Shown: one piece after another, positions 10,017 through 20,465 of the stretch
Numbering within the stretch: the stretch's first letter is position 1
How the letters are laid out: every line of letters starts with the position of its first letter
Assembly (NCBI GenBank): GCA_025766275.1
Contig: JAFKAC010000002.1
Location: forward strand, 1,054,001-1,118,000
DNA from: Lactarius indigo
Lineage: Eukaryota > Basidiomycota > Agaricomycetes > Russulales > Russulaceae
Direction of reading: 5' to 3'
DNA length: 64,000 nucleotides
Position numbers and translations under genes: made by a program
The notes under the pieces: model-generated
Seen by the model: only the letters and a program-made list of their open reading frames with translations
Database searches by the model: none
Told to the model about the DNA's origin: nothing

Positions 10017-12271
10017 ATGGCCCCGAGCACCCGCCGTTCGCGCCACATTGCAGCCAATATCCAAGCTGCACTCTCCCAGACAAACGGCGCAGCCAGTGAA
10101 AATGCTCTTGATTTACCGAGTCCGGATCTTGCATCTATATCGACTCAACGTGCCGCAGGAAACCAGAACAACCCCAATTTGTCTGGCGTCCGCGCAAGTA
10201 AGTCTAAAACTTCACAGGGTCAGGCCGATCACCCACGATAACAAGAACACGGGAAACGTACCTTCATTTCAACCGATACTGCCCCATCTCCAGCCCCTGT
10301 TCCGACCGAAACATTCCAAGGAATACCCTCAAAGCGAACGTGAGTCACCGGTAAGTGGTTGATGGAAATACAGAAAGAGAAAGCTCACCATAGAACCAAG
10401 GGCCTTCCGATGTCCGTCCGATGCCACTCCAGTTGCCTAGCGGGGGAGAAACCATAGGTGCGCCAGCAAGCGATAGCGTTGTGAAGGCCAAGGGCACGCG
10501 ACTTGGGTTGAAACGCAGTGATTACTAATCATGTTTGGCCTACCAAACAATCAACAAACTTACGAAAATTTTCAGCGTCGTCTTTTTACCCTGGCTGCCG
10601 CGGTGACAATACCCACCCTCTTGCGTCTCTTCAAGTCAACTCCAGCAACCATTTTGCTCACGACTACGATTTCAATGAAGACGACATCAAAAATGAAGAC
10701 AACTGGTTGGAAGACGAAGAAGTAGTCAACGTCACTCGCAAAGTCTCAGCAAAGACCTCTGAGGTCACCGCAACAGAGGTAAGTCCGCAACACCCTTGAA
10801 CACATCCAAGCTGATAACTACTTTTTCAGAGGCCCTCCTGGCTGGGGGCAGATGTCACTCCACCCAGAACCATGGAGATTCCCAGCAGGAACGTGCTGGA
10901 TGCCGACACGTCTAGTAGTCCAATGGACCATGGGTCTGCGGCGTCCACTCCCCGCTCCAGGACACTGTCAGAGCTTGGAGCACCCAATACTGAGCTATCA
11001 GGTGAGTAACGTTACCCTCACCGAACATCTGTCGTGGGCTGACATATTAATCAGCCAGCGCAACTATGTTGCAGACGGAGGCGACAACCGAGTCCTCTGG
11101 GGCCGCATGGCCCGCTGATACGGACCTATTACCCCCTGGTGCGAATAAACTTATGCTGACCAACCAAAACCCGCTAGTCCGCAACGTGGTTCAAGAGGCA
11201 ATCGAGAACTTGCAAGCGTCACTCATGTTTAATCACTCATTCCCGACTGCACCTGTCGCGTTCACTTTCACCAAGGAGAGCCTCATCACTGCTGCTGAGA
11301 AATATAAACCTGGTGCCGCACACATACAACGCCGACTCCAGCAAGATGGAGAGTACCTAGCAAAGATAGTTCCACTGGTAAGTTTTATTAATGTTGTGGT
11401 GGTTCCCGTGGAGGCGGCAGTGATGGCTTGCAGTTACATGTCGCCGTACGCTTGGGGACGGGGACAGGTTGGTGCGCGAACGGTTCGGCGTGGTGGTGTG
11501 TGATGGCTTTACTGACACTGTGACAGGTACGCGTTCGCGTCCCACTTATGCGGAGCGAAATCAAGGAACATTGCAATGCTTATTGTGTACCTGCACTGGT
11601 TTCTATTGGGTCAGCAAGCAACATCGCTCAGGTAGTTCGTCTGCAAGTCTCTAATTTCAACCACACATTTCCGACAAAGGTAAGCGTAAAATGGCGGTGC
11701 TGATGTGATTCTGACCTTTTGTCAGAGAGGCCTTTTCATCGGAACTCCCTTGCATACACACCCTTACTGCAATGAATGCATCATTTCAGTCATACAGGAC
11801 CTTTTTTTTACTGGCAGGATGTCATCTTTTGCGTCACGCTTTGCTCACCTTTTCCCAGAACATCAAGGACATGATGGGGTGTCAACTCGTGAAGTCCCTG
11901 TGCCCATGGTCGCATTGGTTGCAACTGCGGTAAGTTGATACAATACTATCAAGTCACATACTAACTCTATTGATTAGATGTATGCCACACTCCACGAGTG
12001 GCGTACTGGCAAACAACAGGGGACTGAATTCTCTGCCAACACCTATTTGGATGTGTACCGCTGCAATGCCAATACACTTAACTTTATCCTGAACCAATGG
12101 CCAAATGCATATCATGTGATGATGGCTGATATATATACCCAAGCCAGGTGAGTCGCTGCTTTCATTGAATGATTGCAGCTCTGACTAGGTTGCCACAGCT
12201 CCGACTCTGAACATGATGGTCTGCCTGGAGCTGTAATTGCCGATCTTGATCTCGATGACCTTGAAGGCTGA
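10017..12271 (+). CDS. DUF6532-domain protein carried by the transposon
   Basis: Multi-exon gene starting at ATG 10017 (MAPSTRRSRHIAANIQAA). The N-terminal half is low-complexity and acidic (DYDFNEDDIKNEDNWLEDEE). The C-terminal half from about 11150 can be followed through clean GT-AG introns: LVRNVVQEAIENLQASLMF, intron, MRSEIKEHCNAY, intron, GTPLHTHPYCNECIISVIQD and FFTGRMSSFASRFAHLFPEH, intron, MYATLHEWRTGKQQGTEFS, YLDVYRCNANTL and YHVMMADIYTQA, intron, then an acidic tail ending in TGA at 12269-12271. This architecture matches the DUF6532 family of Agaricomycetes as I know it; no biochemical role is known. The exact early exons (10190-10560) are uncertain. The gene appears intact although the adjacent transposase is broken. 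Confidence 0.72.
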
Positions 12272-12474
12272 GCACCGAACATACACCAGCGGTTTCAACA
12301 AACCATCCACTGGAAAGTTATGCCAACTGAACACACTGTCAGTTTGCCATGTTTACTACAATAATTAACACTACTAACACACTTTTAACAGTCAACAGTG
12401 GTTTCAAAATACCCCATGATTCCTGTCTTTTCTCACTATTTTTCTCCGCTCATTTCTTGTCCGCTCGCATGTGT

Positions 12475-12738
12475 AGCATGTCCGTTCTTTACATTATCAT
12501 CACATTATCATCACATTATTTAATTTGAATAATCCGTGAATTTGAATCACATTTGGATGCTTGATAATCGTGATAATCCAAAGATTGATTATTGATATTT
12601 TATTCGAAAATACCTCCCATTATCCAGGATTATCACAAATTATCACGAGGATTATCAATAAATTATGGGGGGGCAACATAACGCAAGATAACCGAGGTAA
12701 TTCGATAATTTCAATAATTTATCGCAATTATCGATAAT
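12475..12738. repeat. Right subterminal GATAAT/ATTATC array
   Basis: Dense inverted and direct copies of GATAAT, TTATCAC and AATTATCG fill about 260 bp directly inside the right inverted repeat. The composition differs sharply from the rest of the window. It is the counterpart of the weaker left array at 5405-5530. Confidence 0.65.
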
Positions 12739-12774
12739 TTATCTCTCGCTAGCGCGGGAGGTTTTTCCTGATGC
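12739..12774 (-). repeat. Right terminal inverted repeat
   Basis: Ends ...GGAGGTTTTTCCTGATGC and is the exact reverse complement of 5378-5413. It marks the right boundary of the Plavaka-type element. Confidence 0.92.
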
Positions 12775-14130
12775 CGTCGCATTGCTACTTGTCCCCGAAG
12801 TGCTCTTTTCGTACGTCGAGGCTTATTAACCACCGTGACCACTGCGGTAGTGCTGTAGCGTGACCGAGTAACCTGCGAGTCCTGAAGGTTGAAGGTTGAA
12901 TCGTTCTACTTGTCTCCTTACAATAGGGTCCTCGGTTAAAGGTCATGGCTCGGGTGGAAACCCAATCACTACAGGTAAGTTGTTCCTCACTGCACACTGA
13001 TCCGAGTACGGTCACAGAATCTGGGCCTAGGGGTGCCGTGGACCGACGGAATCACCGTGCGTTTTCCGTTCCAGACTTCCATGCTTGAACCTCGAGTTTG
13101 GGCCGTCAGCTCATTAAGCTATGGCATTCTCGAGTGCCTGACTTTATCCAGGCTGGCGAGTCATTCAAGGATGACCGAGTGGGCGATTTTGACCCGAGCA
13201 TGGGACGTACATAAGCGTCATTGATTCACCCACTAGCACGCGAATCTTTATCTGGGGTCATCAAAACGATGTCAGTCAGCACGCACCAGCATCGCGATTC
13301 GCGAATATTGGGTAAAGGCGTTCGCCAAGTGGAACCAGGGTCTCCTGGTTCGCAAAGACAAGACGCGCTACATGTGTGCTTCACGCGAATGTAACGGGAC
13401 GACATGCGCGTGAAGCACACATAGTAGGCGAGTCGGCACTTACGAGTCGGCCCAACGTCGTGCGGAGGCACGTGATGCCGCCGAGGGACTTGGGGGTAAA
13501 CTGGGAGAGCGCAAGGAGCTGATGGTAGCACACGGTTACAGAAGGCCACAGTGACGGCGTATACGATACAACGAGCTCAAGGGCATCTTAAGAGGGTTAG
13601 AGATCCAGGGGGCTCCAAGAAGAGTGCGGTCGCGAAGCAAGGGTTTTATAACAGGGACCACCGATCGGGTTTGGAACGGAGCTCGAGAGTGTTGTTATGA
13701 GAGCGGAGGATAGACGGACAACCGCGGGTTGCATACATGCATGCCAGTGCTTCGATATTGTCGAAGCTAGTCAGTGGTCACGGTATGCAGCAGGGCGCAC
13801 TGGCAACCCGCGGCTCTTGACTCATCAAGAAAACCTTCTGCGTTACAGCAAACTGAAATCTGGATTTGATATCGTAGGATATAGAGTAGTGTAAGACGAG
13901 CTTGCGAGCTACTTGACCCTAGCTGACCGTAAATTTGGAACCACCCCCAAGCATAAATATAGGTAAACAAGGGCCGCGGTTTAGGATCGCGCTGGCTTTG
14001 AACCCCGTTCTTGAACTTTGGAAGTCCGCTGGTGACCAGGGGACTGCGGACTGCTTATCGGCGCTGTCGTGAGGAGCCCCTCAGCCCACAACTGTAACAC
14101 GACTCCTTGACTAACTACTTTGCATCTTCA
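12775..14130. other. Duplicated upstream region of copy D with a 14-bp inverted repeat
   Basis: No gene is seen. From about 13366 the sequence resembles the region upstream of copy B (2092-2760). A perfect 14-bp inverted repeat (GTGTGCTTCACGCG at 13374-13387, its complement at 13407-13420, 19-nt spacer) lies here and is degraded in the copy B flank. Open frames in this stretch are short and unconvincing. Confidence 0.5.
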
Positions 14131-14939
14131 ATGGCAAAGAAGAAAGCCTCGAAGAAAGCGCGCAAGAGTGGTGGCGCATCCCGGGCTCACCCAAGCAAAC
14201 CCAAGGTCAAGCCGGTTAAGCCTAGGGTACGTTATTTGAAGTTTCCTGGGCCCAGTCTCAGATACACTTCGTGATCTCCGGTTATCTCTATGAACGACCT
14301 CGAACCAAAAAGCCCCAACCTAGACAGAAGAAGAATATTATTGTCCAGCCCCTAGGTATTAAAACGCCACTCGAAGACTTTTTCTCTCAATATCCCAAAT
14401 TCCCTTTTCAACCCTCGAAATCACCAGTCGTCGAATTTAACCGCCTGTGCAAAACGTATCAATGGGAAAGAGACGACCCGGAGAGGGAAGCTGCACGCGA
14501 AGAGTTCCAGGATGCTATGAAGAAGGAATTTGACAACCTATATGGGTCCGACGAGAAGGACATTAAGAACTGGCAAAAGCTCTGCTACGTCTTGAGGATC
14601 GACCCTGTACCCGATACCCTTCAGAAATGCCGTGATGTGAGTTGTCGATTCTCCGAACCACTTTGTCCTCGTACGAAAACGTCTTCCTTTGTCCAGGAAG
14701 TCCTCAAGAAACATGTCAATCTCGTCGACCTAGTCCACGGCTCAAAAGAGGAAGTCCAGATCTTCGAAACGGAAGGAGATCTTAGCGAATACACGAAGAA
14801 AACGGGAAAATACTTTCCGAAGGAAAGCGCAGTGGATGGTGGCGTGTTGCGCGCCCTGCGTCGTCACATTTTAGCGCCGCATGAGGGCACAAGTTCTTCG
14901 ATGAAGAAATTTAATCCGGGGCGAAATCCATTCATCTAA
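14131..14939 (+). CDS. DLYGSDEKD-family protein, copy D (unknown function)
   Basis: ATG 14131 opens a lysine-rich exon (MAKKKASKKARKSGGASRAH) ending at GTACGT near 14228. The second exon contains KNIIVQPLGIKTPLEDFFSQ, FNRLCKTYQWERDDPEREAA, DNLYGSDEKDIKNW and LRIDPVPDTLQKCRD. A GTGAGT...CCAG intron (about 14637-14697) is followed by KHVNLVDLVHGSKEEVQIFE, YTKKTGKYFPKESAVDGGV, LRALRRHILAP and a stop at 14937-14939. The protein is about 230 residues, with a basic N-terminus that could act in nuclear or nucleic-acid contact (inference), no membrane segment and no enzyme motif. Its 5' and 3' flanks match those of copies B and C, so the whole gene was duplicated. Confidence 0.65.
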
Positions 14940-15310
14940 GGCTGTTGTACTGTCCGAAATTTAGTGTATTTGTGTCCACAGTCGAGAGCAATACGAGTAC
15001 GGTTTTGATTGAGCTGACGGCCCAAGAGCATCCCCACGCATCCCTACGCACTGACTCCAAGGTGATAGATTGAGTTGGAGGACAGGACTTGCGGTGAGAC
15101 TTTCTAAAGTGACCAAGGGTGAGATTGAGAGCCGGGAAAAGATGGCGCCAGCATTACTGCGTGCCTTTGTCAGTTGATGACCCTGGTAGAATACAGCATG
15201 TGGAATCAATAAACGTGGGAAATGTTAACAGTAAGTAAAAGCCACATCGACCAACAGGGTAACCATAGAGACGCAACATCAGTGTCGATTCTGTTGAGCG
15301 ATAGTTTGAA

Positions 15311-15715
15311 CTAGGAAAATGAAGTGAAGATCTCGCGCATGACGTTGGTCAACCTGTCAATCGGGAAATTAGTCAACTTGAAGGTGAATGGCAGACTTGA
15401 AGTGCCCAGTTGAGGTTTCACGCCCACCGCCGAACTAAAGAAAAAAAAAGCATGTATTTCCGTCCACAGGTATCCACACGTTCTGGTATCCAGCAAGGCC
15501 AAGCCAAAAAAGATTCCTTGAATTTCAATCCTACTAATCCGTACCGCTGTTTGATCAAAACCTACGTGCTGCCCTAGATCAATGTGGCGCAAGTCAGACG
15601 TGAACTTAAGGCTTGATTCAACAAAATCGCCCACTGTGTCGGCGTCCTCCACTGCAACATTCTCTTCGGAGGGCCTGCGCTCTGCCATGCACTGAAAGGG
15701 GAAGGACGTCGGCAT
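15311..15715 (-). CDS. Hypothetical 134-residue ORF
   Basis: A single open frame beginning MPTSFPFQCMAERRPSEENV, with stretches such as GFVESS-like acidic sequence, FGLALLDTRTCGYLWTEIHA and LTNFPIDRLTNVMREIF. Codon use and residue mix look more protein-like than the surrounding frames, but I recognise no family and see no supporting introns. It could be an exon of a larger minus-strand gene or chance. The rest of 14940-16380 shows nothing I can support. Confidence 0.3.
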   Translation of the reverse strand: MPTSFPFQCMAERRPSEENVAVEDADTVGDFVESSLKFTSDLRHIDLGQHVGFDQTAVRISRIEIQGIFFGLALLDTRTCGYLWTEIHAFFFFSSAVGVKPQLGTSSLPFTFKLTNFPIDRLTNVMREIFTSFS

Positions 15716-16381
15716 TTAAAGATAGGGTGTGAAAGCGCATATACCATGACAACTTCACGTGCTGGCGTACGGGTGCGGGGATATGGATGGTATCGGCCTA
15801 GGTACGAGGCACGATATGCCGGCAGACGCATGTTGTCGGACCTTGAGATGGTTGGGCTTGATGGGGCAGACATGATAGTAGGAAGGGTGCCAGATGACGA
15901 AGTGGTACGGAGTTGGTGGTCTTTCGAGGGAGGAAAACAGTGGGCAGAGGGCGATGTAGCGGAGAAAAGGTCGAGAGGCCCAGCCAGCGAGGAAGGCACG
16001 CGTACACCACCTGTTCATGCATGACCAGGCGGGATTCTAGCACCAGGCATTCGAGATTTTGGGTCCCAGTTTGGAAGGCCGAGCGTCATGAGTTCGTGGG
16101 GTTAAATCAACATGCGCGCTTCCGCTCGTCAACGCGTCAGCAGCTGTCACGCCTCTCCGTAGCCGCGGCTGCACGCCGGCCATTACATGCGCGTAGCGTC
16201 GTCTCTCTGTCAGACTAGAAAGGTAAAAACGTCAAGATTAACTACGGCGCACGAGGCAGCATTACCCCACGATTAACGGCATTCTGTGCCACTGCACACG
16301 GCAGGGTGAACACACTCGCTATACATCCCGTTACTTCCGCGAAGCACACCTACCGCAGTACCAAGAGACATGGAGGATATA

Positions 16382-17171
16382 TCAAATTCGAAACGCACGG
16401 AGACTCCTTATAGCATTCAAGAAGGACATCTCCGCATTGGGCCTTGTTTGGATGGAAAAAAAGAAAGATCGGGAAAGTTCCCCATCTGGTGCTAAGTCAC
16501 GGTGCGTTGATAGTACTTGCATTATCGCAGCTAACTGACATTTCCTTGTGACGCAGTAATCGGGATAACCAAGGGGATAACTGTTCAAAACGTCTAAGGG
16601 GGGTACGGCTTTGTTAGCACCACCACCAAATATCGACCTCAGGCTCACTCGTACTAGTGCCGACAGCCTGGGATATCCGTGATTTGGCTTCAGTTATGGC
16701 GGGACTAGGTTGAAAGCACTTCTGGTACGCAGACAAGCGGTCAGCTTCCGGGAATGAAAGCATTCTTATCTCGTCCTGACGGAGGCCGCTGGGTAGTTTC
16801 CAAATCAAAGCATTCATCAGCATACTGCGCAACTCAATTCCCAAGAGTGGTCCCCTCTGCACGTACCCCGCATCTATGTAAATGCCCGATGGGAATAAAT
16901 CGGGAAGGTGTACGATGCGCCGATCGCGTGCGCGATCGCACCACAATCGGGTGATCGGTAGGGAACGACTGGTGGTATGCCAAGTGCTCACTGACATCTC
17001 TGTGCCACTTTGCACAACCCACAAACTTGAATCGTGCATTACTAGAACCGGGAGAGAGCAGAAGAGAGCTGATAGCGTCGCCGAAAGGTACAGCCATGGG
17101 ACACCAATTGGATATTGCAGCTGACGGTCAGGAACAAGTTGGAGAACTTCGAATCCTTCTACTATCATCAC
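16382..17171 (-). CDS. Hypothetical spliced minus-strand gene
   Basis: A 185-codon frame starts at 17171 (MMIVEGFEVLQLVPDRQLQY) and contains PIGVPWLYLSATLSALFCSL, then a lysine/arginine-rich middle. Near 16626 a good GTGAGC donor, a GCTAAC branch site and a CTTAG acceptor define a ~60-nt intron. It leads into a continuing frame (VLNSYPLGYPDYC) that may use one more intron before about 16382. The splice signals are the main reason to list it. No domain is recognised. Confidence 0.33.
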
Positions 17172-17214
17172 AGAAAAGTCGCATTCAGCGATGAGCGATC
17201 AGAGGGAAAACGTA

Positions 17215-17702
17215 CATTGAGCGAAGCCACATTTGGTCACCGCGTAGGTTCATCAGTAAAGTCGTCAAATGGAAACCCCAGGGCCTGACTAGGCAATATA
17301 GTCGCAAGCAGGTTATTGAGGTTGGACTGCAGAACGTGGAGATGAACTCTACGCTGGGTTCGATTGGCATACTCGCAGATCGCAGGTGAACATTGATCCT
17401 CGGACCACCAGGAATCGCATTGCTCGGGCCGTTGGGCGGTATCATGTCATGGGCTTCGAGGCGTCGGGTCCTTGTCTGGCCTTCTGGACTGTCACCAAAC
17501 AGTGAACCATACCAGTACCCCCCGTTATTCTTGATGCTCGGCTGTTCAAGTTCAGGCTTTCAGCGACAGTGTGTCAATGGTCGCGTGGCGGGTGGATCGG
17601 GTGCCTGTGGCGATGGTTTAAGTAAAAGTAAGGCAACTGAGGAACAACCAAGTGACGTTGTTCCCGAGGAAACACAGTGAAGTATTAGCGGTTCTTCCTA
17701 AC
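17215..17702. repeat. Dispersed repeat, copy 2 (partner at 1191-1617)
   Basis: Fuller copy of the repeat at 1191, sharing ATTGAGCGAAG at the left end and GCGGTTCTTCC near the right end. It includes a ~75-bp segment (about 17490-17570) missing from the partner. No coding content recognised. The two copies are 16 kb apart in the same orientation. Confidence 0.65.
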
Positions 17703-18904
17703 TTGTGGTAGGTGCGGCGGTGAGGTTGGGGGGGGAGATTATTCTTAGTGACTAACGTCCGTTTCCGGACCCCGACTGGGCAGCAGAAAATAATTTCGGG
17801 AGACGGTCTTTGAACCAAACTAACCGAAAGGGCCCGCCCCTATTCCATTCTGACCTCTTTGTGCTCACCATAGAGTTACTCAGAGCACAGAGTAGGCTTT
17901 TCATTTCTTCCAACACCGGCCATCGTCGTTGTCAATTCCCAGTGCCAGTACCCTCTCACCCCGACACCGACACCAATCACTTGGAGCTCAACGGCAGCGA
18001 GCTACATAGTCAACAGTATCCAAGAGCCCGAACAGGCCGTGGCCACCGTGGAGTGCCGGAGCATCCATCCCTCATCCCTACTCCCCCCAACGTTACCGCA
18101 GGGCTTCTTATGGAGCGAGGTGAAGGTTCGTACTCTACATGCTTTGCTACCTTTTACCAACGCGCCGTTTTTGCGGCGGCTACGGCTACTGCACTAAGAG
18201 CACCACCAGCCACTAGCCACATGCCACCAGACCACCTTCCACAATGCGCAACACAGAACGGGCCCCCTTCGCTCTTCGTCCTTAGGCCGTCATTACGAAC
18301 CGAGATACTTAGAGAAAACCGATAGAATGGCTGTATAGGAGAAATACTTCACTGCGCGGTATAGATTCCTTCTACGAGCTGAATCCCGCAATATGAAGAC
18401 AAGAGACATCTTTGGGTAACGTATATCTTCTCAACCCCAAAATACTGACTCCCCTCCGAGTCCGACTCCCCTGTTAGTATCTTGACTCACATCGCCTCTC
18501 ACAGAGCCCACCTCTCGATGCCTGTGAATTACGTATGTAGACGAATGGGATTTGGAGACCAGACCCAGCGGTGTTGAGCAACAAGTCGCTCGTGAGTAAT
18601 AAATGTCGCAAAGAGAGTGCACGATATTTTACAGCTTCATATACTGATTACAAATTTCGCACCCAGGACAAGCATAGAATAGAGCAAGGTATTCGCATGT
18701 TTAGTCTGCGTCCTCTGCATTGAAGGATACCCTGGTCGCCTGTCCAAGGGTCACCCAGATCTACACCGGTTTTGAGTCTGGTAAGGGGAGCACGACGAGG
18801 ATGGGTGAGTCGTGGGGTGCCCATAGGATATGAGTCATTTGACCGGTACCAAATGGATAGGATCGGGACTTGGACTGCTGAGTGTTACAGAGCTTGTTGA
18901 AAAA
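17703..18904. other. No recognised gene
   Basis: A 171-codon plus-strand frame (17810-18325) is present but has the unstructured look of non-coding DNA and no family resemblance. Nothing else can be supported. Confidence 0.35.
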
Positions 18905-19125
18905 ATAATAAATTTTGTTTTTGACCTTGGTGGTGGGGACAGGAAGGAGCACGAGAGTGTGACTACCTTTACGAGTACCTGAGCCAAGACCTGACCTGAG
19001 CATTTCTAGTAGAACTTTCGACAAAGAGAAGTTCCACGGAAGGCACAAACATGCGCCGCCCCCTGATTTCTGGTCTCTGTACGAATCTCCGAAAGAGTCG
19101 ACCCAAGGCGGGTCGGCCCTTGCAA
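18905..19125 (-). pseudogene. Decayed duplicate of the 5' end of RPN6
   Basis: On the minus strand this stretch matches the start of the RPN6 gene 3 kb away (21880-22050). GGACAGGAAGGAGCACGAGA here corresponds to GGACAGGAAGGAACGCGATA there, and TTCTGGTCTCTGTACGAATC corresponds to TTCTGGTCTTTGTACAATTC. The match covers parts of exons 1 and 2 and the intron between them (intron-containing, so a DNA-level duplication and not a retrocopy). Indels and substitutions destroy the frame, and the rest of the gene is absent. Confidence 0.65.
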
Positions 19126-19576
19126 GCATATCGATTCACTGGCAGCCTGAGCTACCGAATATTGATCGGGTGTGACGACGTCGCTACAGTATCCCGAGTC
19201 TGCCACGTGACGATTTTCATGCATGATGCAACTCTTCGTCTTTCTCATCTCTGCTGCTCACCAGCGCTCACTCATGAACTCGAAATGACTCTTTGCATCA
19301 CTTGGTTGGCGGTCGCTGAGAATTTATGGATGTCAAATCCTTGTCCTTGCCTATCGACGCATCCGTTTCTCGACTTACAGAGGTGATTTATGAAACGGGT
19401 TGTTTTTCTGGTCGGTTCGGTTATGTCGACTCGACCCTTTGGAAGCCGCTTTCCCACGTTCCTGTCAAACCAGTGGGTGATATTCGAAGAACCTGCACCT
19501 GGGGTCTAACGACGGCAACTGTGCTACACAAAGTTTACAAGAAGCATACCGCCTGGGGCACTATTCTACGAACGAG

Positions 19577-19933
19577 TTGCCACCTAATGTGCAGGTTCAT
19601 GTCATTTCTCAGTTTCCGAAGGAGCTGTACTGTGTCGCGGATAGAGCCAAAAGAGGAGGTGAAGACGAATACGTGGAGTCTGGAGGCCTCACCGATCTCA
19701 GAGAATATTTGGAAAGTTCTAAGCTTAACTGCGATCGGCCATCCACCATGGCGCTGCAGAGCGAATGTCAGAAATGCCAAGAAATGGAAGGGCATCGCAT
19801 TCTCAACGATCGCCCCAGCAAGGATGTTCGTGTCACCCCAATAGCCCTTTTGTATCGGCCTTTCGCCCGGTTTCTCGATCGTGTCCGCGACTATCCCCAG
19901 GAAGACGACGGCGTAGATCTCAAGGCACTCTAG
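19577..19933 (+). CDS. Hypothetical ORF, possibly frameshifted gene fragment
   Basis: The frame beginning MPPNVQVHVISQFPKELYCV continues to LLYRPFARFLDRVRDYPQED and stops. A neighbouring frame continues in a protein-like way (LELGVDDFASAMSRHYSSP, to about 20016), suggesting one coding sequence broken by an indel near 19930. An opposing 199-codon frame (20134-19535) is also open, so strand assignment is uncertain. No family recognised. Confidence 0.28.
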   Translation: MPPNVQVHVISQFPKELYCVADRAKRGGEDEYVESGGLTDLREYLESSKLNCDRPSTMALQSECQKCQEMEGHRILNDRPSKDVRVTPIALLYRPFARFLDRVRDYPQEDDGVDLKAL

Positions 19934-20465
19934 AGCTTGGTGTCGATGACTTTGCGTCTGCAATGTCCCGCCATTACAGCTCTCCGAGAAAGACCACAAG
20001 AGGCGTCGAGGACTGAAAATTTGCTTTTTGGGATTTCTCACAAAACCCGCAAAAAAAAACAACCGACTTAAAAACAGAGAAAATTCCAAAATAAATCCGA
20101 CAATTTCCTGGCGGATTCTTGCATTTGATCTCATTATTTGTGCTCAGGCGGTATAAGCGGGGGATCGGAGCGGCGTTCAAGTTTCTCCAATGTGAGCTAC
20201 CTGGCTGTGATATTTTCTGACACTGGTATTCGCAGTCCCTTTGATAAGAGGTACCCAGCACGGGCCGCGTAGCGCGACGGATTTCACTTCCTCTCAGATG
20301 TGCAAGACGAGACGGCCAGTCATAATGGGTCAAAGCAGTGTCGATTCGTTCGTACAAACGAAAGGCACTAAAGATCATCGTGCGGTCCCTAGTGTCCGCA
20401 GCCACGGGCAAATTCGGTGATCCAAGTGCCACCACAGTGGTAGTCGCAATATACAGATGTAGTTT

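Larger units (their letters stand above)
5378..12774. mobile_element. 7.4-kb Plavaka-type DNA transposon with a DUF6532 gene
   Basis: Both ends carry the same 36-bp sequence in inverted orientation (5378-5413 and 12739-12774), beginning GCATCAGGAAAAACCTCCCG with no mismatch. Inside each end lie AT-rich stretches full of GATAAT/ATTATC motifs. Between them are a transposase gene on the minus strand (8795 to 5928), a tandem-repeat array (8838-9790) and a multi-exon DUF6532 gene on the plus strand (10017-12271), so the two genes are divergent. Perfect terminal repeats imply fairly recent movement. I cannot identify a matching target-site duplication in the immediate flanks. That the two genes are one unit rests on the shared ends. 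That the DUF6532 protein serves transposition is inference. Confidence 0.85.

Noticed and set aside
17810..18325. 171-codon plus-strand frame
   Set aside because: Residue composition resembles random translation, there are no splice signals, and no family is recognised.
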